Source of the DNA: Allobogoriella deserti
GTDB lineage: Bacteria > Actinomycetota > Actinomycetes > Actinomycetales > Actinomycetaceae
Length of the DNA: 64,000 nucleotides
Direction: 5' to 3'
Assembly (NCBI RefSeq): GCF_042680605.1
Contig: NZ_JBHUEE010000010.1
Span: forward strand, 97,779 to 161,778
Both the position numbers and the translations under genes were made by a program. This document shows, one piece after another, positions 51,383 to 60,807 of this stretch. The notes under the pieces are model-generated. The model was not told where the DNA came from and searched no databases. It saw only the letters and a list, made by a program, of their open reading frames with translations. The stretch's first letter is position 1. Every line of letters begins with the position of its first letter.

Positions 51383-54300
51383 ACGCCGAAGTTGCCTTGC
51401 TGGTGGACCAACTCGTACGCGGCATGGAATGACAGGTCCTCTGCCAGGGCGTCGTTGACGAGATCGATGGAGCCGGCGGTTCCGCCCTGGGTCTGCTCGA
51501 GATGCATCAGCACCCAGCGCACGTGCGCACTCGGTCGCTCCAGCGCCGCCGTGAAGTGTTCGCCTGCGGCGCGGTTGTCGATCTCGTCGAGCGGAATACC
51601 CAGCAGCGGCGTCACGGACAGAGCTTCGGATCCCTCATCCATGAGGAGGCCCCCGCCGTCGTAGTGCGCGTTGAGCCAGCGTGCCGACGCCTTCGCATCG
51701 AGCGCGCTGCGATGGCCGATCTCAGCCTCTTCGATGACACTCATCCGGGTGCCGGGATCCCCGGCCCACCAGAGGTTTTGTCCGGCCAGCGCCAGGACGA
51801 CGATTCCGACGGCGGCTGCCGATGCCGCGGTGAATCGCCGGTCCCCACCCGAGCGGTGTCCGTGCCTCTTCCCGGTCGTCCGGACCACCTGATGAGCGAG
51901 ATAGGCCGAGAGGAGGGCGGCCCAGGGGATGGCCGAGAGCGCGTAGCGATTGTTGTAGGCCCCTTGGGGCATCGACATGTCGTTGGTCATGATGTGCTGT
52001 CCGCCGACGAGGCTCACCAGCAGGAAGGCCGTCGAGGTGCCGGCCAGCCAGATCACCAGCGCCCGGTTGTCGATGCCCCACCGCCACGTCATGAGCGCGA
52101 GACCGACTCCCGCGAGCAGCACCGGCACCAGGCCGACGTTCTCCACGATCGCCCATCCCAACACCTTCGCCGAGAGGCCGAGGTTGCCGTCCGTGGTGAG
52201 CTGGTCGCCGAAGACCTCGGTGAACGCCGCCGCCGAGTAGTCACCGGTGAGGAACTCAAGGGGGTCGCCATACCAGCTCATGTTGTATGCCAGCCACCAG
52301 GCGGCGGCCCCGGCGGGCACGGCCGCGAACGAGAGAGCCAGGACAAGCGCCCGGGGCAGCCCGTCACCCCGGCGGATCACGACGAACATCACGAAGACCG
52401 CGCCACTGACCACGAGGGCCCACCCCTCGTAACGGGTGAGCACGCCGGCGGCGGCGGGGATACCGGCGAAGACCGCGAGCTCACCACCACTGAGCTTTCT
52501 CCGGCTGAACGTCCAGCCGGCGAGGCCGGCGATGCACGCGGTGATCGCGGCGATGAGTACCGGCTCGGTCAAGGCCGTCGTGCTCGCGTACAGCAGGCTC
52601 GGGTTGGCCAGGGTGACGAGCACGGCGACCATCCGCCCGGCGAGGCCGAACCCGAGCCGGGCGGCGATGCGGAAGGTGGCGCAGGTGGCCACGCCGAGGC
52701 ACAGCGCCCCGAGGATGGCGGCAGCGATGCCGGTCTCGAAGAGCCACATGCTCTGCACGAACGGCAACAGCAGCAGGTGCGGTAGCGGCAGCCAGACCGT
52801 GCCGAGCTGCTGCAGACCCGGGTTCTGACCGTCCAGGATCCGCGCGGCGATCGTCAGGTGCGCCATGGAGTCGCCGTAGTCCATGTTGCTGCCCGTCCCG
52901 ACGGTGTAGACCGCGGCTGCGGCACTGACGAGGACGCCGAGGAGGAACATCCACACCGACCCCGGGACGCGGCGGCCCGCCGGGGGCGCCGCGAGGGCGA
53001 CGAGAAGGCCGCTCAGACCCCGGCGTCGCGGCCGTGACGCCCCGTGTTCCTCCTCGTACCGGATCCGGTCTTCGTCGCCGATGTGCCCGTTGTCGTCGCG
53101 ATCAGGGGACAGCTCGGATCCTCGGCGACGGCGCAGGACGAGGAGGACCAGCAGGACCCCCAGGCCACCGGCGAACCACCAGATGATCCGGCCGGCCTCG
53201 TCAGTGCGCTCGGCCTGCGGGATGACCCCTTCGTCGGACATGCTGAACGGCGCCACGCTGTCGGTGGCCAGGAAGAGGTTGTCGACCAGTTGTGACCAGC
53301 CGCGCTCCTGCGCCGCCGCGGCCGCGGCCCGGGTGAGGTCCGCCGGATAGGCGTCCGTGGGATCCCAGCCGCCGAGCAGGACGACGGCGCCCTGATCGTC
53401 TCCGCGGCCGAAGGCCTGCAGGGCCGCGAAGCGGTTGCCCGAGCCGATCGGGTAGTCCTCCTCCCAGAAGTCGCGCAGGTGCATGGAGGAATACCGCAGG
53501 GGGGAGACGAGCGTGCGGGCATCGGTGTTGTCCGCGCCGACGAGCAGCCCCGAGCCTCCGTCGAGGATCTGCTCGGATGCGACGAGCTCCACGGCGAGCG
53601 GGCGGGTCGCCTCACGCTGGAGGGCCGCCACCAGGTACGAGGCGTCCCTGAGCGCGGCAAGACGGTCCTCGGCACCATCGCCCACCGCGACCGGGAGCGT
53701 GCCGGTCAGCGCCTGCGGGAACATCGCGAAACCGTCGGTGCCGCCCGGGCCGCGCGTGACGTCGATCCGCGACGCCGCCGGATCCACATCCACCGCGACG
53801 GGGACCTCCCGGGTGAGGAGATCGCAGCGTTCGGCAGCGGTCGGGGCCGTGAGCACGAGAGTGAGCCGGGAACTCGCGCTCAGGTCGGGCAGGCCCACAT
53901 CGGCCGAGACCTCGGTGTCGTCCGGATCGAGGACCTCGCGGTGCACGGTCTCGCCGTCGAGTCGGACCTCGAGCCGTGCCCGCAGGTCACGGGGCAGGGC
54001 GGTGTGGCGAGCTTCCAGATGGAGCCGCGCGTCGTGGACGGGGCCGCCGAAGGCGTCCTGCCGGAGGGTGAAACCGGACTCCATGCGGCTCGGGGTGAGT
54101 AGCTGCATGGCGGGCGCACCGAGATCCGCGAGGGTCGCGCTGGTGGGCGCCGAGGCCAAGGAAGTACCCGCCGGATCCGGCGACCCCAGAGCGGTGACCG
54201 AGCGTTCGAGGTCCTCAAGCGGACCGGTCAGCACCAGGGTGGGAACGCCGTCCTCGACCTCGACTCGCTCGGGTACCGGCGCGGCCGCTTCCCGGAGGTG

Positions 54301-55017
54301 CACGGCACGCACGCCGAGTCCGTCGGGCGAGCGCTCTGCCTCGGTGGTGAGCCGGATCGTCGTGCTCGGGTCGGGATACCGGGTCACCAAGGACGCCGCG
54401 GCGGACAGTGCCGATTCGAGGACGCGGTCGGAGGCGTCGGCGTCGATCAGGACGTCCACCGACGGGCTGTACTGGGGGAAGAAGTCCGCGGGGTGCGTCG
54501 GGACCGTCTCCGTACCGGCCGCACGCAGACGGAGGTCGGTCACGGTGACGGCGGCCGCGTCGGTGAGGCAGCGACGGCCGGTGGTCTCGCCAGCGTCACG
54601 TGTCCCGGCGGCGCGACGCCGGACTGTGAGGTCGACGGGGACGGTGCGGCGGCCGTCGTCGGCCGTCGTGATGTCGCGGCGCTCGACCTGGACCGCGACG
54701 TCGGTCCCGCCGTCGTGGGCGACGCGAGCCAGCGGCAGCCGAGCCGCCTCGCGCCCGGCGACCATCATGACGAACTCGTCGCCCTCCTGCGCGGGGAGGA
54801 GCGGCCCGTCCAGTGAGACCGACGTGAGGAGTTCGGCCGGCGTCACCCCCTGGGGAACCGGCACATCGATCGTGGCGCGCTCGTCGGGACCGAGGGTGCT
54901 GGCGCCGGGGAGGGCAAGTGTGTCGCCGTTGTCCGCGTGCGCCCTGCCCGATGGTGCGCCGACGAGGACTGTCGCGCCCAGGAACAGCACCACGATCGTG
55001 CGGACCATGCGGCGCAC
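51364..55017 (-). CDS. Fusion: BcsB-like exported domain plus GT39/ArnT-like membrane glycosyltransferase
   Basis: 1,217 residues from GTG 55017 (GAGGAGG upstream; ATG 55008 also possible). A signal peptide is followed by about 620 residues paralogous to the BcsB-like protein encoded nearby (GTLPVAVGDG, NRFAALQAFGRG, DNLFLATDSVAPFSM) and one helix with an RRRRG stop. Then comes a 10-12-helix GT-C module with MDYGDSMAHLTIAARILDG (the Asp of the GT39/ArnT first loop), WLPLPHLLLLP, LTRYEGWALV and GAYNNRYALSAIPW. It ends in a small soluble domain. Membrane mannosyl- or other transferases using polyprenyl-phosphate sugars have this GT-C layout. The fusion to a BcsB-like domain is unusual. Confidence 0.85.
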   Translation of the reverse strand: MRRMVRTIVVLFLGATVLVGAPSGRAHADNGDTLALPGASTLGPDERATIDVPVPQGVTPAELLTSVSLDGPLLPAQEGDEFVMMVAGREAARLPLARVAHDGGTDVAVQVERRDITTADDGRRTVPVDLTVRRRAAGTRDAGETTGRRCLTDAAAVTVTDLRLRAAGTETVPTHPADFFPQYSPSVDVLIDADASDRVLESALSAAASLVTRYPDPSTTIRLTTEAERSPDGLGVRAVHLREAAAPVPERVEVEDGVPTLVLTGPLEDLERSVTALGSPDPAGTSLASAPTSATLADLGAPAMQLLTPSRMESGFTLRQDAFGGPVHDARLHLEARHTALPRDLRARLEVRLDGETVHREVLDPDDTEVSADVGLPDLSASSRLTLVLTAPTAAERCDLLTREVPVAVDVDPAASRIDVTRGPGGTDGFAMFPQALTGTLPVAVGDGAEDRLAALRDASYLVAALQREATRPLAVELVASEQILDGGSGLLVGADNTDARTLVSPLRYSSMHLRDFWEEDYPIGSGNRFAALQAFGRGDDQGAVVLLGGWDPTDAYPADLTRAAAAAAQERGWSQLVDNLFLATDSVAPFSMSDEGVIPQAERTDEAGRIIWWFAGGLGVLLVLLVLRRRRGSELSPDRDDNGHIGDEDRIRYEEEHGASRPRRRGLSGLLVALAAPPAGRRVPGSVWMFLLGVLVSAAAAVYTVGTGSNMDYGDSMAHLTIAARILDGQNPGLQQLGTVWLPLPHLLLLPFVQSMWLFETGIAAAILGALCLGVATCATFRIAARLGFGLAGRMVAVLVTLANPSLLYASTTALTEPVLIAAITACIAGLAGWTFSRRKLSGGELAVFAGIPAAAGVLTRYEGWALVVSGAVFVMFVVIRRGDGLPRALVLALSFAAVPAGAAAWWLAYNMSWYGDPLEFLTGDYSAAAFTEVFGDQLTTDGNLGLSAKVLGWAIVENVGLVPVLLAGVGLALMTWRWGIDNRALVIWLAGTSTAFLLVSLVGGQHIMTNDMSMPQGAYNNRYALSAIPWAALLSAYLAHQVVRTTGKRHGHRSGGDRRFTAASAAAVGIVVLALAGQNLWWAGDPGTRMSVIEEAEIGHRSALDAKASARWLNAHYDGGGLLMDEGSEALSVTPLLGIPLDEIDNRAAGEHFTAALERPSAHVRWVLMHLEQTQGGTAGSIDLVNDALAEDLSFHAAYELVHQQGNFGVYRRIE

Positions 55018-55194
55018 CACGACCTCCTCGTGCCGACGCCGGAACGCCGGTCGGCCTCGCGCGGTACCGGACAGGGCCCACGGTACTGACCGGGGACGTC
55101 GGCGGCATGGGATGCGGTGCCAAGATGTGCCGCAGACGACTTGGGGAATTGTGTCCGGGTCCGTCGCCACGCAGCAGATCTGCGACGGCGGCCC

Positions 55195-55200
55195 TAGATT
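55195..55200 (+). promoter_or_regulatory. -10 box of a leaderless gtrA–GGDEF/EAL transcript
   Basis: TAGATT lies 6 bases before the ATG at 55207 with no ribosome site, indicating a leaderless mRNA for the gtrA-like gene and the two coupled GGDEF–EAL genes. Confidence 0.55.
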
Positions 55201-55206
55201 GGCGTC

Positions 55207-55692
55207 ATGACCAGCAACGGCGGGTGGGGGCCCGGCAGCCGGTCACGTCCCCGGGGCACTGCCGACCGGGTCGGCCGGTTCGCCGGCGTAGGCGTGCTCA
55301 ACACGCTGATCGACATGGGTGTCTACGCCATCCTCGTGCCGCACCTGAGCATCGTGCCGTCGACGATCATCTCCACCGCGTGCGGGATGCTCTTCAGCTT
55401 CCTCGTGAACGCGTTCTTCGTCTTCGGCGCGCACCGGGTGACCTGGAAGGCGGCCGTCCAGTTCTTCGGCTTCAACGCCATCAACCTGTGGCTCCTCCAA
55501 CCCGTGATAATCCTGGCGCTCAACGCGGTCATGGAGCCGGTCCTCGGGCACTCCTACGTCGCCGCCCTCGCGGCGAAGGCAGGCAGTCTGGTCGTGTCCG
55601 CCACCATCAACTTCCTCGTGTACGACCGCTATATCTGGCCGCGCACGGCGGTGCCGACCGAGGCGCCACCATGGGCGGAGGGAGCGTCGTGA
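55207..55692 (+). CDS. GtrA family membrane protein
   Basis: 161 residues with four membrane helices. GtrA features: RFAGVGVLNTLIDMGVYAIL, FSFLVNAFFVFG and TINFLVYDRYIWP near the C-terminus. GtrA-type proteins are thought to flip polyprenyl-phosphate sugars across the membrane and pair with the GtrB-like GT2 encoded upstream. The stop overlaps the start of the first GGDEF–EAL gene by GTGA. Confidence 0.92.
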   Translation: MTSNGGWGPGSRSRPRGTADRVGRFAGVGVLNTLIDMGVYAILVPHLSIVPSTIISTACGMLFSFLVNAFFVFGAHRVTWKAAVQFFGFNAINLWLLQPVIILALNAVMEPVLGHSYVAALAAKAGSLVVSATINFLVYDRYIWPRTAVPTEAPPWAEGAS

Positions 55693-57992
55693 CCGCGCCC
55701 GCCCACCAACCGAACTCCCGTCCGACCACGCCACTCGCCGGTCACGTCATGGACGCCATCCTGCTCGCCGGCGCGATCAGTGCCGTCGTGTTCGGGTTCT
55801 CCCGGTGGCGCAGCGGTGTCCCCGAGATCGACGCCCAGGCCCTCGGATTCGCGGTGCCGGTGCTGCTGGTGCTCGGCGCCGGAGCCCTGATCACGGTACG
55901 CAACCCCTTGCGGAACGAGCTGCCGAGCATCCTCGGTGCCCTCCTCGCCGTCTCGGTGATCGTCCTGGACCCGGACGGGCCCAGTCTGTTCCCCGTCTGG
56001 GCGCTGCTCGTCCCGGTGGTCTACCTGCTCGTGCGCCGGGGAGACCCACTCATCTTGCCGCGCGCAGCCATCACCGTCTGGGCCGGTACCGCGATGGTCT
56101 GGGCGAACGAACCGGTCGATCTCGGATCCTCACCGTATGCTCAGGCCTTCATGGGGGTGGCGCTGTACGTGGCGGTCGTGCTGCTCCTCATCCACCTGTG
56201 GGACCGGACCCACGGCATCCGCACCACCCGCCGCCTCACACCGCGGGCGGCGGTGGTCGCTGTCGTGTGCGTTATGTATGTGGCTCTGGTCATTATCGCG
56301 CTGAACCTGGTCGCCGACGGCCGGTCCTGGGCCGATGCCGCGGCCATGACCCTGATCTTCCTGCTCGCGCTGGCACTCGCCTGGGTGGCCGGGCAGTTCC
56401 AGCGGGCGACGGCGACGACGGCCGTCCTGCTGGAGGCCACGCGCCGCAGCCCGTGGCCGGTTGACGAGGCCGAAGGGATCCTCGCAGACCTGCTCGCTCG
56501 GACGATCCGCACAGGCAACATCACCTTCCAGGACGCACCCGGGGGCGAGGACACGTTGAGCGTCCCGGTGCGGCCTGGACGCCACGTCGTGATCCGCCGT
56601 TCGTCGGCCGACCAGATGTTCACCCGCGAGGAACGTGCCCTTGCCGCCGGTATGGCCTCGTTCGCCTACACCGCATATCTCCAGGACGAGCGCGAGGCCA
56701 AGCTCGTCGCCGAGGCCACGACCGACGACCTCACCGGCCTCCTCGTGTACTCGTACTGGCGCGCCGAACTTGCGCAGGCGATGGCGCGCCGTAGGGCCGG
56801 TGAGCACATCGCCGTCGTCTTCATCGATCTCGACCATTTCAAGCAGTTCAACGAGGACTACGGGCATCTCGCCGGCGACACCGTCCTCGCGGCGATCGGT
56901 CGGCGACTGCACAGCCACTCGCGGCAGTGGCGGTTCGCCCGGTTCGGCGGCGACGAGTTCGTCGGGCTCGGACGGGAAGTCCCGGGCCGGGCGGAGCTGG
57001 ACCGGCAGTGCGCGGAGCTCACCCACCTGATTAGCGAGCCGATCTCGTCCGGTTCGGAACAGCTGCTCGCGTCGGCGACGGTCGGCCGTGCGATGTCGAC
57101 CGACCCGAAGGACGACGTCGAGGCACTCATCGGTGTCGCGGACGACGACCTCCGCCGTCGCAAACGACTGCGTGAGCGCCAAGAAGCCCCGGCAGACGAG
57201 GAGATCGTCCGCTCGCTCCTCGCGGGCGGGGTCGACGTGGCGTACCAACCGATCGTCGACCTCCGCACCGACGAGGTAACGGGCTGGGAGGCGCTGCTGC
57301 GCGGTAGCGTCGGTGAGTACGGACCGCTTGAGCCGATCGATCTCGTCGCGGCGGCCGCCCGGCTCAACGCGCTCGACGCCGTGACGCGGAGCCTCGGCGA
57401 ACAGGCGATCGATCTCGTCGAGGAGGCAAGTCGTCGGCTCGACCGTCGCATGACGGTGGCGATCAACGTCGAACACCACCAACTCCGGAGCGACGGCGAC
57501 CTGCTGCCTTGGCTCATCGCACGGGCGGACCGGGTGTCGTGCCTCATCGCCGTGCAGCTGACCGAACGTGGCGGCGAACCGTGGACGAGCACGTACACAG
57601 AGGTCGCGGACACCCTGTCTCGTCACGGCGTGAAGATCGTGCTGGATGACTTCGGATCCGGCTTCTCGCGCTTGAACTCGCTGGCTACGCGGCAGTGGGA
57701 TGGGGTGACGTTGAGCCGGTCCCTCATGGTGCACGGGGTGCGCGGGCCACAGTTGCTGCGGAATCTCACGGCGATGTTGCATGACCTCGGGGTGCCGGTG
57801 ACTGTGGAAGGGCTGGAGACCGCGCACCAGGTGGATATCGCCCGGTCCGCCGGCGCACAGTTCGGACAGGGCATTCATCTGGGTGGACCGGCTCCCGCCG
57901 AGAGCGTGCACCGGCTCGTCGCCGGCGGCAATCTGCACTGGCAGCCCTCGACGAACTCCTGGCACGCCCGGCGGAACAGGGGAGACGGATGA
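55689..57992 (+). CDS. Membrane GGDEF–EAL protein, predicted diguanylate cyclase with inactive EAL
   Basis: 767 residues from GTG 55689. About seven N-terminal helices (residues 20-240), a GAF-like linker, GGDEF domain with the intact signature RFGGDEF (about 420) and no RxxD inhibitory site before it. The EAL domain has EALLR (about 534), INVEHHQL and DDFGSGFS. However, the usual catalytic Glu of E-L-T-E reads QLTERG, and the conserved Lys of KID reads VTLSRS. These changes predict a cyclase without phosphodiesterase activity. It overlaps gtrA and the next GGDEF–EAL gene by four bases each. Confidence 0.9.
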   Translation: MTAPAHQPNSRPTTPLAGHVMDAILLAGAISAVVFGFSRWRSGVPEIDAQALGFAVPVLLVLGAGALITVRNPLRNELPSILGALLAVSVIVLDPDGPSLFPVWALLVPVVYLLVRRGDPLILPRAAITVWAGTAMVWANEPVDLGSSPYAQAFMGVALYVAVVLLLIHLWDRTHGIRTTRRLTPRAAVVAVVCVMYVALVIIALNLVADGRSWADAAAMTLIFLLALALAWVAGQFQRATATTAVLLEATRRSPWPVDEAEGILADLLARTIRTGNITFQDAPGGEDTLSVPVRPGRHVVIRRSSADQMFTREERALAAGMASFAYTAYLQDEREAKLVAEATTDDLTGLLVYSYWRAELAQAMARRRAGEHIAVVFIDLDHFKQFNEDYGHLAGDTVLAAIGRRLHSHSRQWRFARFGGDEFVGLGREVPGRAELDRQCAELTHLISEPISSGSEQLLASATVGRAMSTDPKDDVEALIGVADDDLRRRKRLRERQEAPADEEIVRSLLAGGVDVAYQPIVDLRTDEVTGWEALLRGSVGEYGPLEPIDLVAAAARLNALDAVTRSLGEQAIDLVEEASRRLDRRMTVAINVEHHQLRSDGDLLPWLIARADRVSCLIAVQLTERGGEPWTSTYTEVADTLSRHGVKIVLDDFGSGFSRLNSLATRQWDGVTLSRSLMVHGVRGPQLLRNLTAMLHDLGVPVTVEGLETAHQVDIARSAGAQFGQGIHLGGPAPAESVHRLVAGGNLHWQPSTNSWHARRNRGDG

Positions 57993-59809
57993 GTGCCGGA
58001 CGGCAGCAGCCCACGGGGTCGACTCGTGCACCGGCCGCGCGACTGGCTCCGACGCGGGTGCTGATCGCGCGGGCGTGGACGACTGCACCGTGGATTGCGA
58101 GCCGGGAACTGATGCGGTGGACGACCGCCGCCCTGTTCGTCGTCTACGGGCTCAGCACTCTTGTCGCCACCCACTTCCTCGACCTGGCGGCGCAGTACCA
58201 ACCGGTCATCGCAGCGATCAGCGGGAGCAGTCTCACCTTCGGTATCGCCGTCATCCTCAGTGGACGGTGGATCCCACAACTCCCACGTGCGGCCCACCAC
58301 ACGGTACTGGTGGTTCTCACCTTGCTCATTGGTTTCACGGCACACTCTGCGGGTAACTATCCCGACCAGCGTGCGTCCTCTCTCGTCGCGATGCTGATGC
58401 CCCTCCTTCCGGTCCTGCTCGGCGCCGCGGCCCTGTTCTCGCTCCGGGCCGCAACTCTGCACCTGATCGCCGGCGGAGTCGTGGCCGTGTGGGTTCTCGC
58501 GGCTTCGGGCATCCCGTCCGGAGCCGCGATCCTTGCGGCGTCGAGCACGTTGGCGGCGACGGTCATGGTGGCCGTATTGGCGCGCCAGGCGACCGCCGCC
58601 GAGTGGGACGCGCTCACCGGATTGCGCAATCGTCGTGGCTTCCTTCGGGAGGTCGAGCTCGCCGTCGGGCGGGCTGACGCTGGCGAGCACGCGCTCGGGC
58701 TGGTGATGCTCGACCTCGATCAGCCCGAACGCGTCGGCGCGAGGTCGGGCCCGCGCGCGGGGGACCTGCTAATCGCGGAGACCGCCCGACGGTGGTCCGC
58801 GCGGTTGCCTGAGGACGTGCTGCTCAGTCGCTACGGGGGAAGTATGTTCGGGTTGCTCGTCACGGGTCGGCGCCTCGGGGCCGTGACCGATCTGGCGGAC
58901 GAGACGCGCACAGACGTGCCGGCGGATGTGACGGCTTCCTCAGGCGTCGCCGCATGGGTGCCCGGTGAGACTGCGGCGGCCCTCGTCGCCCACGCGCAGA
59001 CCGCCCTGGCGCAGGCGAAGGCGGCCGGCCGGGGCCGGACAGTCGTCCACGGGGACCCATGGCACACGGCCAGCCGTATCGAGGCAGCTCTCACCAACGG
59101 CGAAATGTTCCTGCTCTACCAACCAATCGTCGATCTGGATAGTGGGCGCATCCGCTCGTTCGAGGCGTTGATCCGATGGCGCGACCCGCGCCGGGGCATC
59201 GTGCCGCCGCTGGAGTTCATCCCCCAGGCGGAGGCGACTGGAGCGATCCACGCCGTCGGGCGCTGGACGGTGGGCCGGGTGTGTCGGGACGTCATGGCCG
59301 CGCCGGATCATCGACGGCCGGTCAGCATCAACGTCGCCGTCTCGGAACTGCGGAACCCGCGGTACGCGTCGGGCATCGCCGGAGTGCTGGAGGAGTGGGG
59401 GATGCCGGGAGAGCTACTCATCATCGAGGTCCTCGAACGAGACTTCGACGACGATCCGCAGATCAACCGGTCCTTGGAGGAGTTGCGTGCCCTCGGATGC
59501 CTCATCGCGCTTGACGACTTCGGCGCCGGCTATTCGTCGCTGGGACGCCTGCACACCATGCCCATCGATGCCATCAAGGTCGACGGCGCGCTCGTCATGG
59601 CGATCCCGGAGGACGACGACGAGGCCCCCATCCTCGAGGCGGTCGGGGAGATGGGCCGTAGACTGGGGGTGCGGCTAGTGGGCGAGCACGTCGAGACCCG
59701 GCACCAGGCCGAGGTCCTGGGCCGGCTCGGCTTCGCACGGGGGCAGGGATACTTCTTCAGCCCCCCGGTGAACTGGGAGACGGCGCAGCGGCTGGACTCT
59801 TTGCCTTAG
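57989..59809 (+). CDS. Membrane GGDEF–EAL protein, predicted c-di-GMP phosphodiesterase with inactive GGDEF
   Basis: 606 residues. About six helices (residues 40-200), then a GGDEF domain whose signature reads RYGGSMF (about 283), lacking the Asp/Glu metal and catalytic pair. The EAL domain keeps every diagnostic residue: FEALIRW (about 392), SINVAV, IIEVLERDF, DDFGAGYSSL, AIKVDGALV and GEHVET. It should hydrolyse c-di-GMP. Its activities are complementary to those of the upstream protein. Translation is coupled through ATGA. Confidence 0.9.
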   Translation: MSAGRQQPTGSTRAPAARLAPTRVLIARAWTTAPWIASRELMRWTTAALFVVYGLSTLVATHFLDLAAQYQPVIAAISGSSLTFGIAVILSGRWIPQLPRAAHHTVLVVLTLLIGFTAHSAGNYPDQRASSLVAMLMPLLPVLLGAAALFSLRAATLHLIAGGVVAVWVLAASGIPSGAAILAASSTLAATVMVAVLARQATAAEWDALTGLRNRRGFLREVELAVGRADAGEHALGLVMLDLDQPERVGARSGPRAGDLLIAETARRWSARLPEDVLLSRYGGSMFGLLVTGRRLGAVTDLADETRTDVPADVTASSGVAAWVPGETAAALVAHAQTALAQAKAAGRGRTVVHGDPWHTASRIEAALTNGEMFLLYQPIVDLDSGRIRSFEALIRWRDPRRGIVPPLEFIPQAEATGAIHAVGRWTVGRVCRDVMAAPDHRRPVSINVAVSELRNPRYASGIAGVLEEWGMPGELLIIEVLERDFDDDPQINRSLEELRALGCLIALDDFGAGYSSLGRLHTMPIDAIKVDGALVMAIPEDDDEAPILEAVGEMGRRLGVRLVGEHVETRHQAEVLGRLGFARGQGYFFSPPVNWETAQRLDSLP

Positions 59810-59898
59810 GCGTGCCGACGAACCGGCAGCCGCAGCCCGCGCGGACAGATGCCGAAGGCACGGCCTTCCGGGGCGATGCCTCGCGCTTTCAGGCCTGA

Positions 59899-59974
<76 letters not shown>

Positions 59975-60039
59975 TCGCGACCCGAGAACTTTAGCAAAGC
60001 GACGGGGGCGCCGGCCCCGTCCGGCGGGGTCCTGGCGTG

Positions 60040-60546
60040 CTATGTGGGCAGTCCCACAGCAGCCCGTGTGCGGTGCTCCAGCTCGTCGATGATCCGCTGC
60101 TCCTCGGTGTCGCCGCGCAGCGGACCGCGCGCCTGGACCTGGGAGAGCAGCTCGCCGCTCTCCTCCCGGCGGACGAACACGTGCACCCAGGTTCCGTTGG
60201 GGAGCCGGCCGGCCTCGGTGTGCACCACCGAGGACTGCACCCGTTCGCGCAGCGCCGAGGTGAAGCCCACGACGTCGTCCGTGGCCGTACGCAGCACCAG
60301 TGGTTCGGCCCTGCCGTCCACCCACGTCACGGTCACAGTGCGGGCCCCTCCGTCCCAGCGGCCCTGCTCGACGGTGTGCCAGGGATGATCAGCTGTCACG
60401 CCGTCGTCGGAGGCCACGAGCAGCCGATCGGTGGTGACGAACGCCCACGCGCCGTCCGCCAGTTCCGTGGCGGCGTGCACGCGACCATGCGGAAGGTGCG
60501 CGCGGATCTCGTGAGGTGGGCGGGCCGTGCGACGGAGGAGGATCAC
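60040..60546 (-). CDS. Hypothetical protein, beta-rich
   Basis: 168 residues from ATG. The chain is soluble with alternating short strands (GAWAFVTTDRLLVAS, PWHTVEQGRWDGGARTVTVTWVDG, TWVHVFVRREESG), resembling the PH-like folds of small cytoplasmic actinobacterial proteins. I do not recognise a named family. It lies between tRNA-Asn and tRNA(CAT) on the minus strand. GC and codon use match the chromosome, so it is ordinary host sequence. Confidence 0.75.
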   Translation of the reverse strand: MILLRRTARPPHEIRAHLPHGRVHAATELADGAWAFVTTDRLLVASDDGVTADHPWHTVEQGRWDGGARTVTVTWVDGRAEPLVLRTATDDVVGFTSALRERVQSSVVHTEAGRLPNGTWVHVFVRREESGELLSQVQARGPLRGDTEEQRIIDELEHRTRAAVGLPT

Positions 60547-60627
60547 ACCACCACGGTAGCGACCGGTCGGCCCTCGCCTGCACCGCGGGTCGGTACTCTT
60601 GACGGCGGCCGCGGCAGCCCGCGGCAG

Positions 60628-60701
60628 GCCCCTGTAGCTCAGCTGGTCAGAGCAGCGGACTCATAATCCGTCGGTCGCGGGTTCAAGTCCCGCCGGGGGC
60701 A
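60628..60701 (+). tRNA. tRNA(CAT), probably tRNA-Ile2 (lysidine type)
   Basis: Cloverleaf: acceptor GCCCCTG/CGGGGGC, discriminator A, D-arm TAGCTCAGCTGGTCAGAGC, anticodon stem GCGGA/TCCGT with loop CTCATAA, T-arm GCGGGTTCAAGTCCCGC. The segment GGACTCATAATCC.TCGGTCG resembles bacterial tRNA-Ile2 more than elongator tRNA-Met; a TilS-modified isoleucine acceptor is the better call but not certain. The encoded end reads ACCG, without full CCA. Its 3' part is duplicated at 62917-62962. Confidence 0.93.
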
Positions 60702-60703
60702 CC
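60658..60703 (+). repeat. Left attachment-like direct repeat (3' half of tRNA)
   Basis: 46 bp from the anticodon arm to the CC end, repeated at 62917-62962 with one mismatch (C60678 versus T62937). Integrative elements commonly recombine inside tRNA 3' halves. This copy keeps a fully paired T-stem. Confidence 0.85.
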
Positions 60704-60807
60704 GTGATCGCGTATGACTTCGCCTGATTGATGTCGTTCGGTCTTTCGGTTGAGGGGTACGGCCTCTTCGGCTGATTGATGACACTCCCGTTGTACGCGG
60801 GAGATGA

